Assembly (NCBI RefSeq): GCF_032268605.1
Contig: NZ_CP130318.1
Span: 5,183,501-5,247,500, forward strand
Direction: 5' to 3'
From: Paenibacillus aurantius
GTDB lineage: Bacteria > Bacillota > Bacilli > Paenibacillales > NBRC-103111
Length of the DNA: 64,000 nucleotides
Positions 18,061 to 26,370 of this stretch are shown piece after piece. Every line of letters begins with the position of its first letter. Position 1 is the stretch's first letter. Under the pieces are notes generated by a model. The model saw nothing but the letters and a program-made list of their open reading frames with translations, searched no databases and had not been told where the DNA came from. Position numbers and translations under genes: made by a program.

Positions 18061-18849
18061 ATGGAGAGAAGAGTGACCGTCAGGCGGCCGATCCTGCGCT
18101 ATGACGGGGAGGCCCTGGGGATGGCGGAGGATGAAATCGCCTCCGAGTATGCTTTGACCGTATGGGTCAATGACGAAGAGTTCGCCACGATGGTTTGCAC
18201 GCCTGAGCATCTGGAGGAGCTGACGGTCGGCTTTCTGGCGTCGGAGGGAATCATCCGGAAGGCCTCGGACTTGTCCGATCTGACGATAGACGAGTCCCGG
18301 GGAATGGCTTACGCCACGGTGCCGTCGGCCCCGGCGTTCACCCGGGACCTCACGCATAAGCGGTACCTGACCTCCTGCTGCGGCAAAAGCCGGTCGTTTA
18401 CGTTCTACAACGACGCCCGGACGGCCCGGAAGGTGACGGGCAGCGTAACCTTGACGGTCGGGCAGGCCTTTGCCCTGCAGTCGGCACTGCAGGAAGGCTC
18501 GTCCGAATTCCGAGCGACCGGAGGCTTTCACAACGCGGCGCTTTGCCGCCCAGAGGGGATCCTCCTGACGAGAGCCGACATCGGGCGGCACAACGCGCTC
18601 GATAAGCTGTACGGCCGCTGTCTGCTCGACGGCACGGATCCCTCCTCGCTGGTCATCGCCTTCAGCGGCAGAATGTCCTCTGAGGTGCTGCTGAAGGCCG
18701 CGAAGCTCGGCAGCCCGGTTCTCCTCTCGAAGTCCGCCCCGACCGGGCTCGCGCTTGATTTGGCGGAGGAGCTGGGCATCACGGCGGTGGGCTTCATCCG
18801 GGGCCGGACGCTGAACGTCTACTCCCATCCGGAACGGATCCGGGTGTAG
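18061..18849 (+). CDS. fdhD: FdhD, formate dehydrogenase accessory sulfurtransferase
   Basis: 262 aa from the ATG at 18061. FdhD passes sulfur from a cysteine desulfurase to the molybdenum cofactor of formate dehydrogenase. The conserved cysteine pair occurs in TSCCGKS. The other family blocks are GFLASEGII, TGGFHNAAL, DIGRHNALDK and SGRMSSEVLLKA. The presence of fdhD implies that the organism makes a molybdenum formate dehydrogenase, although no such enzyme gene is in the window. It is divergent from moeA and convergent with mobA; the 219-nt gap after it (18850-19068) shows nothing recognisable. Confidence 0.95.
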   Translation: MERRVTVRRPILRYDGEALGMAEDEIASEYALTVWVNDEEFATMVCTPEHLEELTVGFLASEGIIRKASDLSDLTIDESRGMAYATVPSAPAFTRDLTHKRYLTSCCGKSRSFTFYNDARTARKVTGSVTLTVGQAFALQSALQEGSSEFRATGGFHNAALCRPEGILLTRADIGRHNALDKLYGRCLLDGTDPSSLVIAFSGRMSSEVLLKAAKLGSPVLLSKSAPTGLALDLAEELGITAVGFIRGRTLNVYSHPERIRV

Positions 18850-19068
18850 CGGCCAGCGCTGGGATAGCGCAGGTGACGGCGTGGAGAGTGTGGTTGGCGG
18901 CGCTGCATGGGAGAGCGCTCTTGGCGGCACCAGGAAGAGAATGAACAATAGCGTCGGGAAAGTGTGAACACTGGTGCGGCCAAGCGGGAGTAAGCCTCAG
19001 CGGGATGAGCGTGACTGGCTTCCCTGACTGGAAAGGATCGGTTAGGCGGAGAGCTTCTGGCAGGCTCC

Positions 19069-19857
19069 TCAGGAGGAGGCTGGCCCTGGATGGCCGTTCC
19101 GCTCCGCCTGCAGAAAGAGGAGAGCCTGCCGGTAGTCCTCCGGCCGGTTCATGTTGAACAGGGCAAGTCCGGCAGGATCCAGCTCGCGGAGCCTTTCCTC
19201 CGGGACGACCGCCGGAGCGAGGCTCTCGAGCCAGCGGCCGATGCGCCGGCCTCCTTCGCGGACGTAAGCCTGGAGGCTCTCCAGGCTGTCGGCGGAGTAG
19301 ACCGCGAAGAGCGGCTCTAGCCGGCCATCCCGCTCCACGGCGGCCGCGGGCCGGCCGGTGCGCTCCGCGGCGGCGAACAGCTCGCGGGCAAGCGCCGCGG
19401 ACGGGAACGGCAGGTCCGCGGCGGCGGCCAGGTTCAGCCGGTGCGCGGTATGCCGCAGCCCGGCGCCCAGGCCGCCGAGCGGGCCGATGCCGGGCGGCTC
19501 GTCCGCGACGGCGCACAGCGGGGCGGGCGGCGTCCGCGGGCGGGGAGCCGGGCCGCCTGCGGCCTGGGCGTCCGCGGGCCGGACGGGCCCTGTGGCGTGG
19601 CCGTCCCCACCCGCTAGCCCGGCCTCCCTCCACCGGGAGAAGGCGAGCACCGGCGGCAGCTCGGCGCTTCCTGCCGCCACCCAGACGCCTCGGCACTGCG
19701 CGGCGAGGAACGCCGCCATCCGTTCGAGCGAGGTGGTCTCTCCCAAGGGCAGCAGCCTTTTGTCCGTACCCATGCGCGTGCTCCCGCCCCCGGCAATCAG
19801 AATGCCGCCGTAGCCGGGCCGGTAGCGGAAACCGGTTTCGGCTGGTTTTCCGTTCAT
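19069..19857 (-). CDS. mobA: MobA, molybdenum cofactor guanylyltransferase, with GC-rich insert
   Basis: 262 aa, against about 190-210 for typical MobA. The ATG at 19857 has AGGAGG 10 nt upstream. The nucleotidyltransferase start ILIAGGGSTRMGTDKRLLP is intact, and DEPPGIGPLGGLGAGL is the second conserved block. Between them residues about 80-115 are Gly/Ala/Pro-rich low-complexity sequence coded by a very GC-rich stretch (19513-19620). This looks like a disordered insertion after the strand VWVAAGS. The enzyme attaches GMP to molybdopterin. It is convergent with fdhD, so the cofactor genes here form three separate units. Confidence 0.88.
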   Translation of the reverse strand: MNGKPAETGFRYRPGYGGILIAGGGSTRMGTDKRLLPLGETTSLERMAAFLAAQCRGVWVAAGSAELPPVLAFSRWREAGLAGGDGHATGPVRPADAQAAGGPAPRPRTPPAPLCAVADEPPGIGPLGGLGAGLRHTAHRLNLAAAADLPFPSAALARELFAAAERTGRPAAAVERDGRLEPLFAVYSADSLESLQAYVREGGRRIGRWLESLAPAVVPEERLRELDPAGLALFNMNRPEDYRQALLFLQAERNGHPGPASS

Positions 19858-19987
19858 GCAGGCTTCCCCTCCTTCGTTGTTCTTCATTTTAGAGCAAGCC
19901 CCCGAAAACTGTCCATTAGAGCGGCTTACCCTTAATTCCGTTAAACGCCAATCCCCTAAAACACCAATCCAATTAATCATCCAAAGG

Positions 19988-20187
19988 ATAGCGGAACTCC
20001 AGTTCGCTATTCAACTCCCACAAGCACCCGCTAAAATCTTTGCGGAACTCTGTTCCTCTATTGGAGGACAACCGTGGGCAAATGGCTCCTTCTTCCCCTT
20101 TTTGGGGTAAAATAGCGTACCTGCGTTCCTCTAATTTTTTTGCAATACTCCGATTTCTCCGAATAAGGTATCGGAGTTCCTCTATAT
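19988..20187. repeat. Degenerate palindromic repeat array
   Basis: Four clear copies of a roughly 24-bp element lie at 19988-20011, 20041-20062, 20112-20135 and 20163-20187. The first is nearly palindromic (AGCGGAACT, CC, AGTTCGCT); the others keep GCGGAACT or GCGTACCT followed by GTTCCTCTA. A weaker copy seems to lie at about 20138-20160. The array sits in a 670-base gene-free gap (19858-20529) between mobA and a secreted-protein gene. Open frames here (for example 19973-20278) are products of the repeat and have no family resemblance. I see nothing in 20188-20455. Confidence 0.6.
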
Positions 20188-20456
20188 GCAGCAATCGAAA
20201 TCTTCCTTGTTCGTGCCTCGCTACTTTTTCGAGGGGCTGGCTAGCCTCCTCCAGCATCCACTCATCCGCCGTTTTCAAGGAACCCTAATGCCCCTCAATT
20301 TCCCCACGTCCGCCAATCCTTTAGGACCGGCAAGCGATTCAACTTCCACGTCCGACGTCCCCAGGAAAGCCTCATGCTCATCTTTAGTGTCCACCGGTCT
20401 CCACGGTAGCCGGAAAGTTCGACCGAACCGGCCCGCCTTCCGTGTTCATAGAGAAG

Positions 20457-20478
20457 GCCAGCCGGATCGCCGGCTGGC
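20457..20478. terminator. Stem-loop downstream of the secreted-protein gene
   Basis: A perfect 9-bp stem GCCAGCCGG/CCGGCTGGC with an ATCG loop. The T-rich side (GATTTCTTTT) is on the plus strand, while the only nearby gene runs leftward and ends at 20530. It may work in both directions or only protect the 3' end. Confidence 0.5.
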
Positions 20479-20529
20479 TCGATTTCTTTTAGACAAATTA
20501 TGTTACTCAAGTTTCGCACCATCGCACCA

Positions 20530-22416
20530 TTAAACGCCGACATGCACCAGGACGGCAACCATCCCCTGCCCGTTATAGCCGTACACCAGGGCGGATCCTT
20601 CCCGGACAGCCGTCAGCACGCCGTCCGGTGTCACCGTCGCAACGGCCGTGTCACTCCCCACCCAGGTGAAGGGGCCTTGAACCGGAAGCGGCTGGGCTTG
20701 CTCTGCCGTCAGCTCGTTCAGGCTCGCGGTCTCTCCGACCTTCTTATGCAGGGACAAATCCGCGTCCCCAAAACGGTTCCCCGGCTGAAGTGCCTGATCG
20801 GCAATCGCCTGGACCGCCTCCAGCCGGCCTTCGGCTGCCGCCAGGCGGCTGTGGAAATCCGCGAGATGCTCCTTCAGCGCGGAGCTGTCCGTTGGCGGCA
20901 GCGCCTCTACCTTGGCAGCCGCTGCCGTCAGGGCTTCCTGAACCAGGACCGCTCCATCTTCCAGCTGCTGCCGAAGCGAATCCCTTTCCGCTTTCCCAGC
21001 TGGGGACAGATCGACCGTCTGCAGCGTGGCTGCCAGCTCCTGGAGCCGGCTCTCGGCTGCGGTAACCGACGCTTCCGCCGTGATCCACTCCCGGACTTGG
21101 GCGAGCCGTGCGGTCAATGCCGCTTTTTCCGGGCCTTCGGGCAGTTTGTTCACCAGCTCCTCCGCTTGGCCGGCATCGGCGGCAAGCAGGGAGTACTCCG
21201 CTTTGGAAACCACCAGTTCGTTCGGAACCCCGTCGGGAGTACCGGCCGCAAAGTACAGCCCATACGGCAAATAGGCGGAAGGCATCACCATCATGCGCAG
21301 CCGGTACTCCTTCTCCGTGGTCACCGGCACGACGGCGTTCCGGGCAAAATGATAGTTGTTCGCCGGTCCGTCGTTCAGCTGGTAGTTGACGAAGCCGGGA
21401 TTGGTCCCGTTGCTTCCGTACAAGGTATGAATCACCGGATAACCGGTTCGGTTCTTCAAGCGAACCTGAACCTCATAATCGATGTACCAGTAAGCCAGAC
21501 GCACCTTGTTAATCGTAGGGGTGACGAAGCGCACCTCCTGCTTCTCGACAGGCTCGCCTTTCACATTCCACCGGGTATACAGCTTCTCCTGTTCGCCGGA
21601 ATAGCCCTGATCCCCGAGACGCAGCCCCAGAAAGGGATTGTCGTTCGTCAAAGTAAGATCAATCGTCCCGGTGCGGCCCCAATGATCCAGCACGCCCCGG
21701 TAATCGTCAGAGCGGTCGGCCGTCGCATTCGTGCGGGCTATCGTCGGCGTGGTGGCGTACGGAGCGGGGTCCGTCTTGTCCGCCGTCGTGACGACGTGGG
21801 AGACGAGAACGCCCGCATCCTGCCCGTCCGCGGCGTTTTCCGCGCTGAACTCAGCAAAATACACTACCGACTCGCCGACTGCCACGTGATCGGCATCGGA
21901 ATAGGCGAAAGAGTAGGATCCCCCGGCGGGAATCGTGGCCAGCAAGCGCTTGTCCGGCTCCGCATCCATAAAGCTGCGGGTCACTTCGCTTGCCGCTGTG
22001 GTGACGGCGGCGTCGGCATAAGCCTCCCTTGTTACATAGAAGTTGACGGCCTGAGCCGACGGATTGGCCACATGGATCCAGAATTTCAGCGGCTGGTTCG
22101 TTTTGTTATAGTGGGAGCCCCAGAACCGGAACGGGCCTGTGACGGTATCCCGGTAGAGCGTGGCATTGTACTGCCCCGTAATGACGCTTCCGTCCGCTCT
22201 AAGCGCCCCATCCTCGTTAATTGTCTCGGGGGCGTTGGAAACCAGCACCTCTCCCCCCGTCTTTTCAAAAGCCACACCAGGAGCATCAAACGGCAAGTAG
22301 GTTCTCGGAAAATTCAGCGGCACTTCTTCTCCCGGCGAGTAAGCCGAAGCCTGCAGCGGTACCGCCGCCAGAGCCACCAGCATCGCGAGACAAATCCAAA
22401 GGGACAATCGCTTCAT
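20530..22416 (-). CDS. Large secreted protein with C-terminal Ig-like (BIG2) domain
   Basis: 628 aa. The signal peptide is clear (charged MKR, hydrophobic 4-20, cleavage near ASA-Y at 25-27). Residues about 28-395 are beta-rich and polar with many aromatics and match no family I know. Residues 395-540 are predicted helical, Ala/Glu/Gln-rich and coiled-coil-like. The final 70 residues (WVGSDTAVATVTPDGVLTA) match the BIG2 cell-surface Ig fold. It has no LPXTG motif and no catalytic signature. Likely a secreted or wall-associated adhesin or binding protein. It is monocistronic. Upstream, 22417-22637 shows nothing recognisable. Confidence 0.8.
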   Translation of the reverse strand: MKRLSLWICLAMLVALAAVPLQASAYSPGEEVPLNFPRTYLPFDAPGVAFEKTGGEVLVSNAPETINEDGALRADGSVITGQYNATLYRDTVTGPFRFWGSHYNKTNQPLKFWIHVANPSAQAVNFYVTREAYADAAVTTAASEVTRSFMDAEPDKRLLATIPAGGSYSFAYSDADHVAVGESVVYFAEFSAENAADGQDAGVLVSHVVTTADKTDPAPYATTPTIARTNATADRSDDYRGVLDHWGRTGTIDLTLTNDNPFLGLRLGDQGYSGEQEKLYTRWNVKGEPVEKQEVRFVTPTINKVRLAYWYIDYEVQVRLKNRTGYPVIHTLYGSNGTNPGFVNYQLNDGPANNYHFARNAVVPVTTEKEYRLRMMVMPSAYLPYGLYFAAGTPDGVPNELVVSKAEYSLLAADAGQAEELVNKLPEGPEKAALTARLAQVREWITAEASVTAAESRLQELAATLQTVDLSPAGKAERDSLRQQLEDGAVLVQEALTAAAAKVEALPPTDSSALKEHLADFHSRLAAAEGRLEAVQAIADQALQPGNRFGDADLSLHKKVGETASLNELTAEQAQPLPVQGPFTWVGSDTAVATVTPDGVLTAVREGSALVYGYNGQGMVAVLVHVGV

Positions 22417-22637
22417 TGTATCTTTCTCCTCCTCCGTCTTAAGTGTTGGAAATTGTTACCTCCCCATCTTAAGCCATTCTTTTCCGGAGAAGGATGACCG
22501 GTTTTGGCACTTTCATGACCTCGGGCCGTGCTCTTCCCGCCGTCTCGGGCCAGCCGGTTTTAGCCGGACACGTTTGGAGCAACTTTACTTTAGGAACGTC
22601 TGGAAAAAGGTTACACCGTCTGCCTCCCGCTATCCGG

Positions 22638-22666
22638 TTGACAGGGTCCTCCTCCTGCGCTATACT
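22638..22666 (+). promoter_or_regulatory. Sigma-A promoter of metNIQ
   Basis: TTGACA (22638-22643), an exact 17-nt spacer and TATACT (22661-22666). Transcription would start near 22673, about 40 nt before the riboswitch. A second TATAAT at 22695-22700 lacks a good -35 element. Confidence 0.75.
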
Positions 22667-22710
22667 CCGTTTTATCGCATTTATTCTTACAACCTATAAT
22701 TTAATAACAT

Positions 22711-22831
22711 CTTCTTATTAAGAGAGGCGGAGGGAAAGGCCCGATGATGCCCGGCAACCGTCTCGTCCAATTTGGACGGGATACTTGGTGCCAATTCCTT
22801 CAGGGTCTAACCGGCTCTGGCAGATGAGAAG
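22711..22831 (+). ncRNA. SAM-I (S-box) riboswitch
   Basis: All S-box landmarks are present in order. The P1 strand CTTCTTATTA (22711-22720) is followed by AGAGAGGCGGAGGGA, GGCCCGATG, CCCGGCAACC, a P3 hairpin (CGTCC-AATTT-GGACG), GGTGCCAATTCC, and the closing P1 strand GATGAGAAG (22823-22831). It binds S-adenosylmethionine. High SAM favours the terminator at 22846-22880 and shuts off the methionine importer genes downstream. Confidence 0.96.
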
Positions 22832-22845
22832 GGACAATGGACAAT

Positions 22846-22885
22846 AAAGCCCCTTTTTCCCTTGTGAAAAAGGGGCCTTTGCTTT
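22846..22885 (+). terminator. Riboswitch-controlled terminator before metN
   Basis: AAAGCCCCTTTTT pairs with AAAAAGGGGCCTTT around a TTGTG loop and is followed by GCTTTG. It lies between the S-box aptamer and metN and is the expression platform. Confidence 0.85.
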
Positions 22886-22923
22886 GTCGGCGATAATACC
22901 AACTCAAAAGGAGGGATCCTTGC

Positions 22924-23940
22924 ATGATCGAGCTGCAAAGGCTCCATAAAAGCTACCCGGTCGGCACGAAGCTCATTCCGGCTCTTCGCGGCATCGACCT
23001 GTCGATCGCCAAAGGCGAGATCTTCGGCGTGATCGGCCATTCGGGCGCCGGCAAGAGCACCTTGATCCGGACAATCAACCTGCTCGAGAAGCCGACCTCC
23101 GGGAAGGTCATCGTGGACGGCGTCGAGCTCACCGCCCTCGACGGAAGCCGGCTTCAGGAGCAGCGGCGGCGGATCGGGATGATTTTTCAGCACTTCAACC
23201 TGTTGTCGTCCGCTACGGTAGCCGAGAACGTCGCTTTTCCGCTTACGCTTACGAAGCATTCCAAAGCCGAGGTGAAGCACAAGGTAAGCGAACTGCTCGC
23301 GCTTGTCGGCCTTGAAGCGCATGCGGACAAGTACCCGGCCCAGCTGTCGGGCGGCCAGAAGCAGCGGGTGGGCATCGCCCGGGCGCTCGCCAACGATCCC
23401 CACGTCCTGCTGTGCGATGAGGCCACCTCAGCGCTCGATCCGCAGACGACGAATTCGATTCTCTCCCTGCTGCGCGACATCAACCGCAGGTTCGGAATAA
23501 CGATCGTGCTGATCACCCATGAAATGCACGTGATCCGCTCCGTCTGCGACCGGCTCGCGGTCATCGACGACGGGCAGATCGTGGAGGAGGGCAAGGTGAT
23601 CGACGTCTTCCTGAAGCCGGAGCATCCGACCACCCGCGAATTTCTGGAGCAGGTCTCGGATTCCTCCGAGCTTGCCCGTGTCGTGGAAGGGGAGATAGCC
23701 TCCGGGAGCCGGAACATCTACCGGATCACTTTTGTCGGGGAACAGACGTACCAGCCGGTACTGGCCCAGGCGATCAAGGAGTCCGAGGCGACGTTCGTCA
23801 TCCTGCAGGGGACGATCTCGCGGATGAAGGATACGCCGTACGGCCAGCTGGTCGTGGAATTGGAAGGAAGCCCCGTTCAGGTGGAGCAAACGATTGCCGC
23901 CTTGGCGGGACGCGGATTGGAGGTGGAGAAAATCGGATGA
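22924..23940 (+). CDS. metN: Methionine ABC transporter ATPase MetN
   Basis: 338 aa from the ATG at 22924, with AAGGAGGG 8 nt upstream. It has Walker A GHSGAGKST, signature LSGGQKQR, Walker B LLCDEATSALD and a switch His in LITHEM. A C-terminal NIL domain (about 265-335) is the methionine-sensing regulatory domain that trans-inhibits the transporter. It energises import of methionine through MetI. The S-box riboswitch directly upstream confirms the substrate class. The stop overlaps metI by 4 nt. Confidence 0.97.
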   Translation: MIELQRLHKSYPVGTKLIPALRGIDLSIAKGEIFGVIGHSGAGKSTLIRTINLLEKPTSGKVIVDGVELTALDGSRLQEQRRRIGMIFQHFNLLSSATVAENVAFPLTLTKHSKAEVKHKVSELLALVGLEAHADKYPAQLSGGQKQRVGIARALANDPHVLLCDEATSALDPQTTNSILSLLRDINRRFGITIVLITHEMHVIRSVCDRLAVIDDGQIVEEGKVIDVFLKPEHPTTREFLEQVSDSSELARVVEGEIASGSRNIYRITFVGEQTYQPVLAQAIKESEATFVILQGTISRMKDTPYGQLVVELEGSPVQVEQTIAALAGRGLEVEKIG

Positions 23941-24605
23941 AAGAGATTAACCTGGAGAACATCCATTGGCCGGATATCGGAGATGCGACTCAGGATACGC
24001 TGATTATGCTCGGGCTCTCCACCCTGTTCACCGTTATGGTCGGACTGCCGATCGGCATCCTGCTGTTCCTGAGCTCCCGCGGCCAGCTTCTGCAGAACCG
24101 CGTCAGCTACACGGTGCTTTCCCTTATCGTCAACGTGCTGCGGTCCGTGCCGTTCATCATCCTGATGATTCTGGTCATCCCGCTTACCAAAATCCTTGTG
24201 GGAACGTCCATCGGGGTTAAGGGAACCATCCCGCCGCTGGTCATCGCCGCCGCGCCCTTCTTCGCCCGTCTCGTCGAAACTTCGCTCCGCGAGGTGGACC
24301 GCGGGGTGATCGAGGCCGCCCAGTCGATGGGCGCGAGCCGCTGGCAGATCGTGCGCAAGGTGCTCCTGCCCGAATCCCGGGCCGGCCTGATCGCCGCCAT
24401 TACCATCACGTGTGTGACGCTGGTTTCGTACACCGCGATGGCGGGAACGATCGGCGGCGGGGGCTTAGGCGTTCTCGCGATCCGGTACGGCTACCAGCGC
24501 TTCCAGCCGGAGGTCATGGTCGTGACGGTCGTGATCCTGCTAATTCTCGTGCAGGTGCTTCAAACGATCGGCGACCGGCTCGTCATCCGGTTCAGCCGCA
24601 AATAA
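23937..24605 (+). CDS. metI: Methionine ABC transporter permease MetI
   Basis: 222 aa with five membrane helices. The EAA coupling loop is present (EAAQSMGASRWQIVRKVLLPES), which contacts MetN. Its start overlaps the metN stop (ATGA), so translation is coupled. It forms the membrane channel of the D-/L-methionine importer. Confidence 0.96.
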   Translation: MKEINLENIHWPDIGDATQDTLIMLGLSTLFTVMVGLPIGILLFLSSRGQLLQNRVSYTVLSLIVNVLRSVPFIILMILVIPLTKILVGTSIGVKGTIPPLVIAAAPFFARLVETSLREVDRGVIEAAQSMGASRWQIVRKVLLPESRAGLIAAITITCVTLVSYTAMAGTIGGGGLGVLAIRYGYQRFQPEVMVVTVVILLILVQVLQTIGDRLVIRFSRK

Positions 24606-24691
24606 CCGCTGCTCCGGTTGTACAAGCTATATCATCAACGGGCTTTACTATTAACCTAGAGAGAATTTCAAACCATTGGAGGGAACCATTC

Positions 24692-25531
24692 ATGAAAAAA
24701 CTGCTCGTCCTGCTCTTTGCCCTGACCCTTGTTCTCGCCGCCTGCGGCAGCAAGGATTCCGCTTCTCCATCGTCTTCTCCTTCGGGAGGCTCTTCGGCCG
24801 CACCGGCCAAAGCGGCTACCTTGAAGGTCGGCGCCACTGCCGTGCCCCATGCGGAAATCTTGAAGTTCATCCAGCCTAAGCTCAAGGAGCAGGGCGTGGA
24901 TCTGCAAATTGTCGAGTTCAACGACTACGTACAGCCTAATGTTCAAGTAAACGAAAAGCAGCTGGACGCGAATTTCTTCCAGCATGCTCCCTACCTGGAG
25001 CAGTTCAACAAGGACAACAACGCCAAGCTCGTGAAAGTTGCCGGCGTCCACGTAGAACCGATGGGGGCTTACTCCAAGAAGATCAAGAAAATCGACGAGC
25101 TTAAGGACGGAGCGACCGTCATCATCCCGGACGATCCGACGAACAGCGGACGCGCTCTCGCTCTTCTCGAGAAGAACGGCCTGATTAAGCTTAAGGAAGG
25201 CGTCGGCGTAACCGGCACGGTCCGCGACATTACCGAGAACAAGAAGAACCTCAAGTTCAAGGAGCTCGAAGCCGCCATGCTGCCCCGTACGGTCGACGAA
25301 GCGGACCTGAGCGTGATCAATACGAACTTCGCCCTGGACGCCAAACTCGTCCCGACGAAGGACGCCCTGCTCCTGGAAGGCAAAGATTCCCCGTATGTCA
25401 ACATTCTCGTCGCCCGTGAGGACAACAAAGATTCCGACGCCATGCAGAAGCTGGCCAAGGCCCTCAACACGCCGGAAGTGAAGAAATTCATCGAAGACAC
25501 CTACAAAGGGGAAGTCGTTCCTGCCTTCTAA
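24692..25531 (+). CDS. metQ: Methionine-binding lipoprotein MetQ
   Basis: 279 aa. The ATG at 24692 has GGAGGG 7 nt upstream. A lipoprotein signal peptide (MKKLLVLLFALTLVLAAC) puts the acylated Cys at residue 18. A Ser/Gly linker follows, then the NlpA/MetQ binding domain with PHAEILKF, FFQHAPYLEQFN, IPDDPTNSGRALALLEKNGL and NTNFALDAKL, which are family-typical. It captures methionine outside the membrane and delivers it to MetI. It is the last gene of the operon, closed by the terminator at 25552-25603. Confidence 0.97.
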   Translation: MKKLLVLLFALTLVLAACGSKDSASPSSSPSGGSSAAPAKAATLKVGATAVPHAEILKFIQPKLKEQGVDLQIVEFNDYVQPNVQVNEKQLDANFFQHAPYLEQFNKDNNAKLVKVAGVHVEPMGAYSKKIKKIDELKDGATVIIPDDPTNSGRALALLEKNGLIKLKEGVGVTGTVRDITENKKNLKFKELEAAMLPRTVDEADLSVINTNFALDAKLVPTKDALLLEGKDSPYVNILVAREDNKDSDAMQKLAKALNTPEVKKFIEDTYKGEVVPAF

Positions 25532-25551
25532 GACGAACCCACTTCTCCAGC

Positions 25552-25603
25552 AAAAACGCCGTTCCCGGCGGTCCTTCGCGGACCTGTTGGGAACGGCGTT
25601 TTT
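25552..25603. terminator. Bidirectional terminator between metQ and the dioxygenase-like gene
   Basis: A perfect 15-bp stem AAAAACGCCGTTCCC/GGGAACGGCGTTTTT encloses a second small hairpin. Its A/T-rich base gives T runs on both strands, so it serves both convergent units. Confidence 0.88.
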
Positions 25604-25611
25604 GGGTAGGA

Positions 25612-26346
25612 TTAAGACGGAAGAACGAAGGTGAAGGCCCCTTTTTGCTGGTTGTCTGCCGTTTCCATTTTTTCCAGCAGAAGCTCCTTGCGGTAGATGC
25701 CGTCCTTCGCATTGCCGGGCTCGCCGGGGAAGAACAGCTGGGTGGTCAGCACCTTCCCCTTCGGGGCCTGCACCTTGACGTGGAGGTGCCGGGTGCGGCC
25801 CGGATAAAGGCCGGGCACGACCGTCTCCAGCCGGAAGGCTCCGCTGCTGTCCGTATACTGATGGCCGCGCAGGCGGAAGCCGGTGTTGTCGTAGCTTCCT
25901 TTGGAATCGGCCTGCCAGAAGTCCAGCAGCGCCCCCTGGACCGGCTGGCAGTCCCGGTTCAGGACGAAGCCGGACACCGTCAGCTTCACACCGGCCATCC
26001 CCTCCTCCAGCAAGGAGGAGCGTTCGGGAGAGTTGGGCGTGGAATACGGACCTTCCGTCACCTCGGGCGTGCCGTCCTCATGGCCGCATGCCGGAGTCGG
26101 GGGTAAGGAAGGGGACGGGGTCTGCCCTGCCGTTGGTACGGGTGAGGCGGACGGCTCCTCGGTTCCCCCCATTGAGGAGGCCCGGATTCCGCAGGCAGCC
26201 AGAACCGTCGAAGCGAGCAAGGTGATCCCCGCGGCGAGCACCTCTCTTCTGGTCATCCGGCGGGATTCCCACAGGCTGCTTCCTTCCCCGCTCTTCTGGT
26301 CTTTGTCTTGGTCTGGGCCATGGTCGTGGTCGTGATAGCGGCTCAT
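25612..26346 (-). CDS. Secreted intradiol-dioxygenase-like lipoprotein
   Basis: 244 aa. A His/Asp-rich start (HDHDHG) precedes a twin-arginine-like stretch (SRRMTRREVLAAG), a hydrophobic segment and a lipobox (VLAAC, Cys about residue 52). This suggests Tat export followed by lipid anchoring. A Ser/Pro-rich linker leads to an intradiol dioxygenase domain (about 90-235). Both Tyr ligands (GSYDNTG and PGLYPGR) and both His ligands (RHLHVKV) of the non-haem Fe(III) site are kept, as are DFWQAD and YTDSSGAFRLETV. Cytosolic relatives cleave catechols; extracellular ones exist but substrates are largely unknown. It is 24 nt downstream of a DUF4405 membrane protein gene, probably one operon. Confidence 0.85.
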   Translation of the reverse strand: MSRYHDHDHGPDQDKDQKSGEGSSLWESRRMTRREVLAAGITLLASTVLAACGIRASSMGGTEEPSASPVPTAGQTPSPSLPPTPACGHEDGTPEVTEGPYSTPNSPERSSLLEEGMAGVKLTVSGFVLNRDCQPVQGALLDFWQADSKGSYDNTGFRLRGHQYTDSSGAFRLETVVPGLYPGRTRHLHVKVQAPKGKVLTTQLFFPGEPGNAKDGIYRKELLLEKMETADNQQKGAFTFVLPS

Positions 26347-26370
26347 TTCGCTCTCCTCCTTCTCTCGCTC

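Noticed and set aside
18794-19696. 300-codon minus frame overlapping mobA
   Set aside because: Arg/Pro/Gly-rich shadow in an alternative frame of the GC-rich mobA region.
19973-20278. Possible 101-aa protein on the minus strand
   Set aside because: Coded by the degenerate repeat array; the peptide simply reflects the repeat and shows no ribosome site.
20500-22497. 665-codon plus-strand open frame
   Set aside because: Opposite the secreted protein, Arg/Gly/His-rich and without a family; the minus frame has a signal peptide and BIG2 domain.
22695-22700. TATAAT as the main metNIQ -10
   Set aside because: The -35 at 17 nt is TTATCG, poor; TTGACA-17-TATACT upstream is far better.
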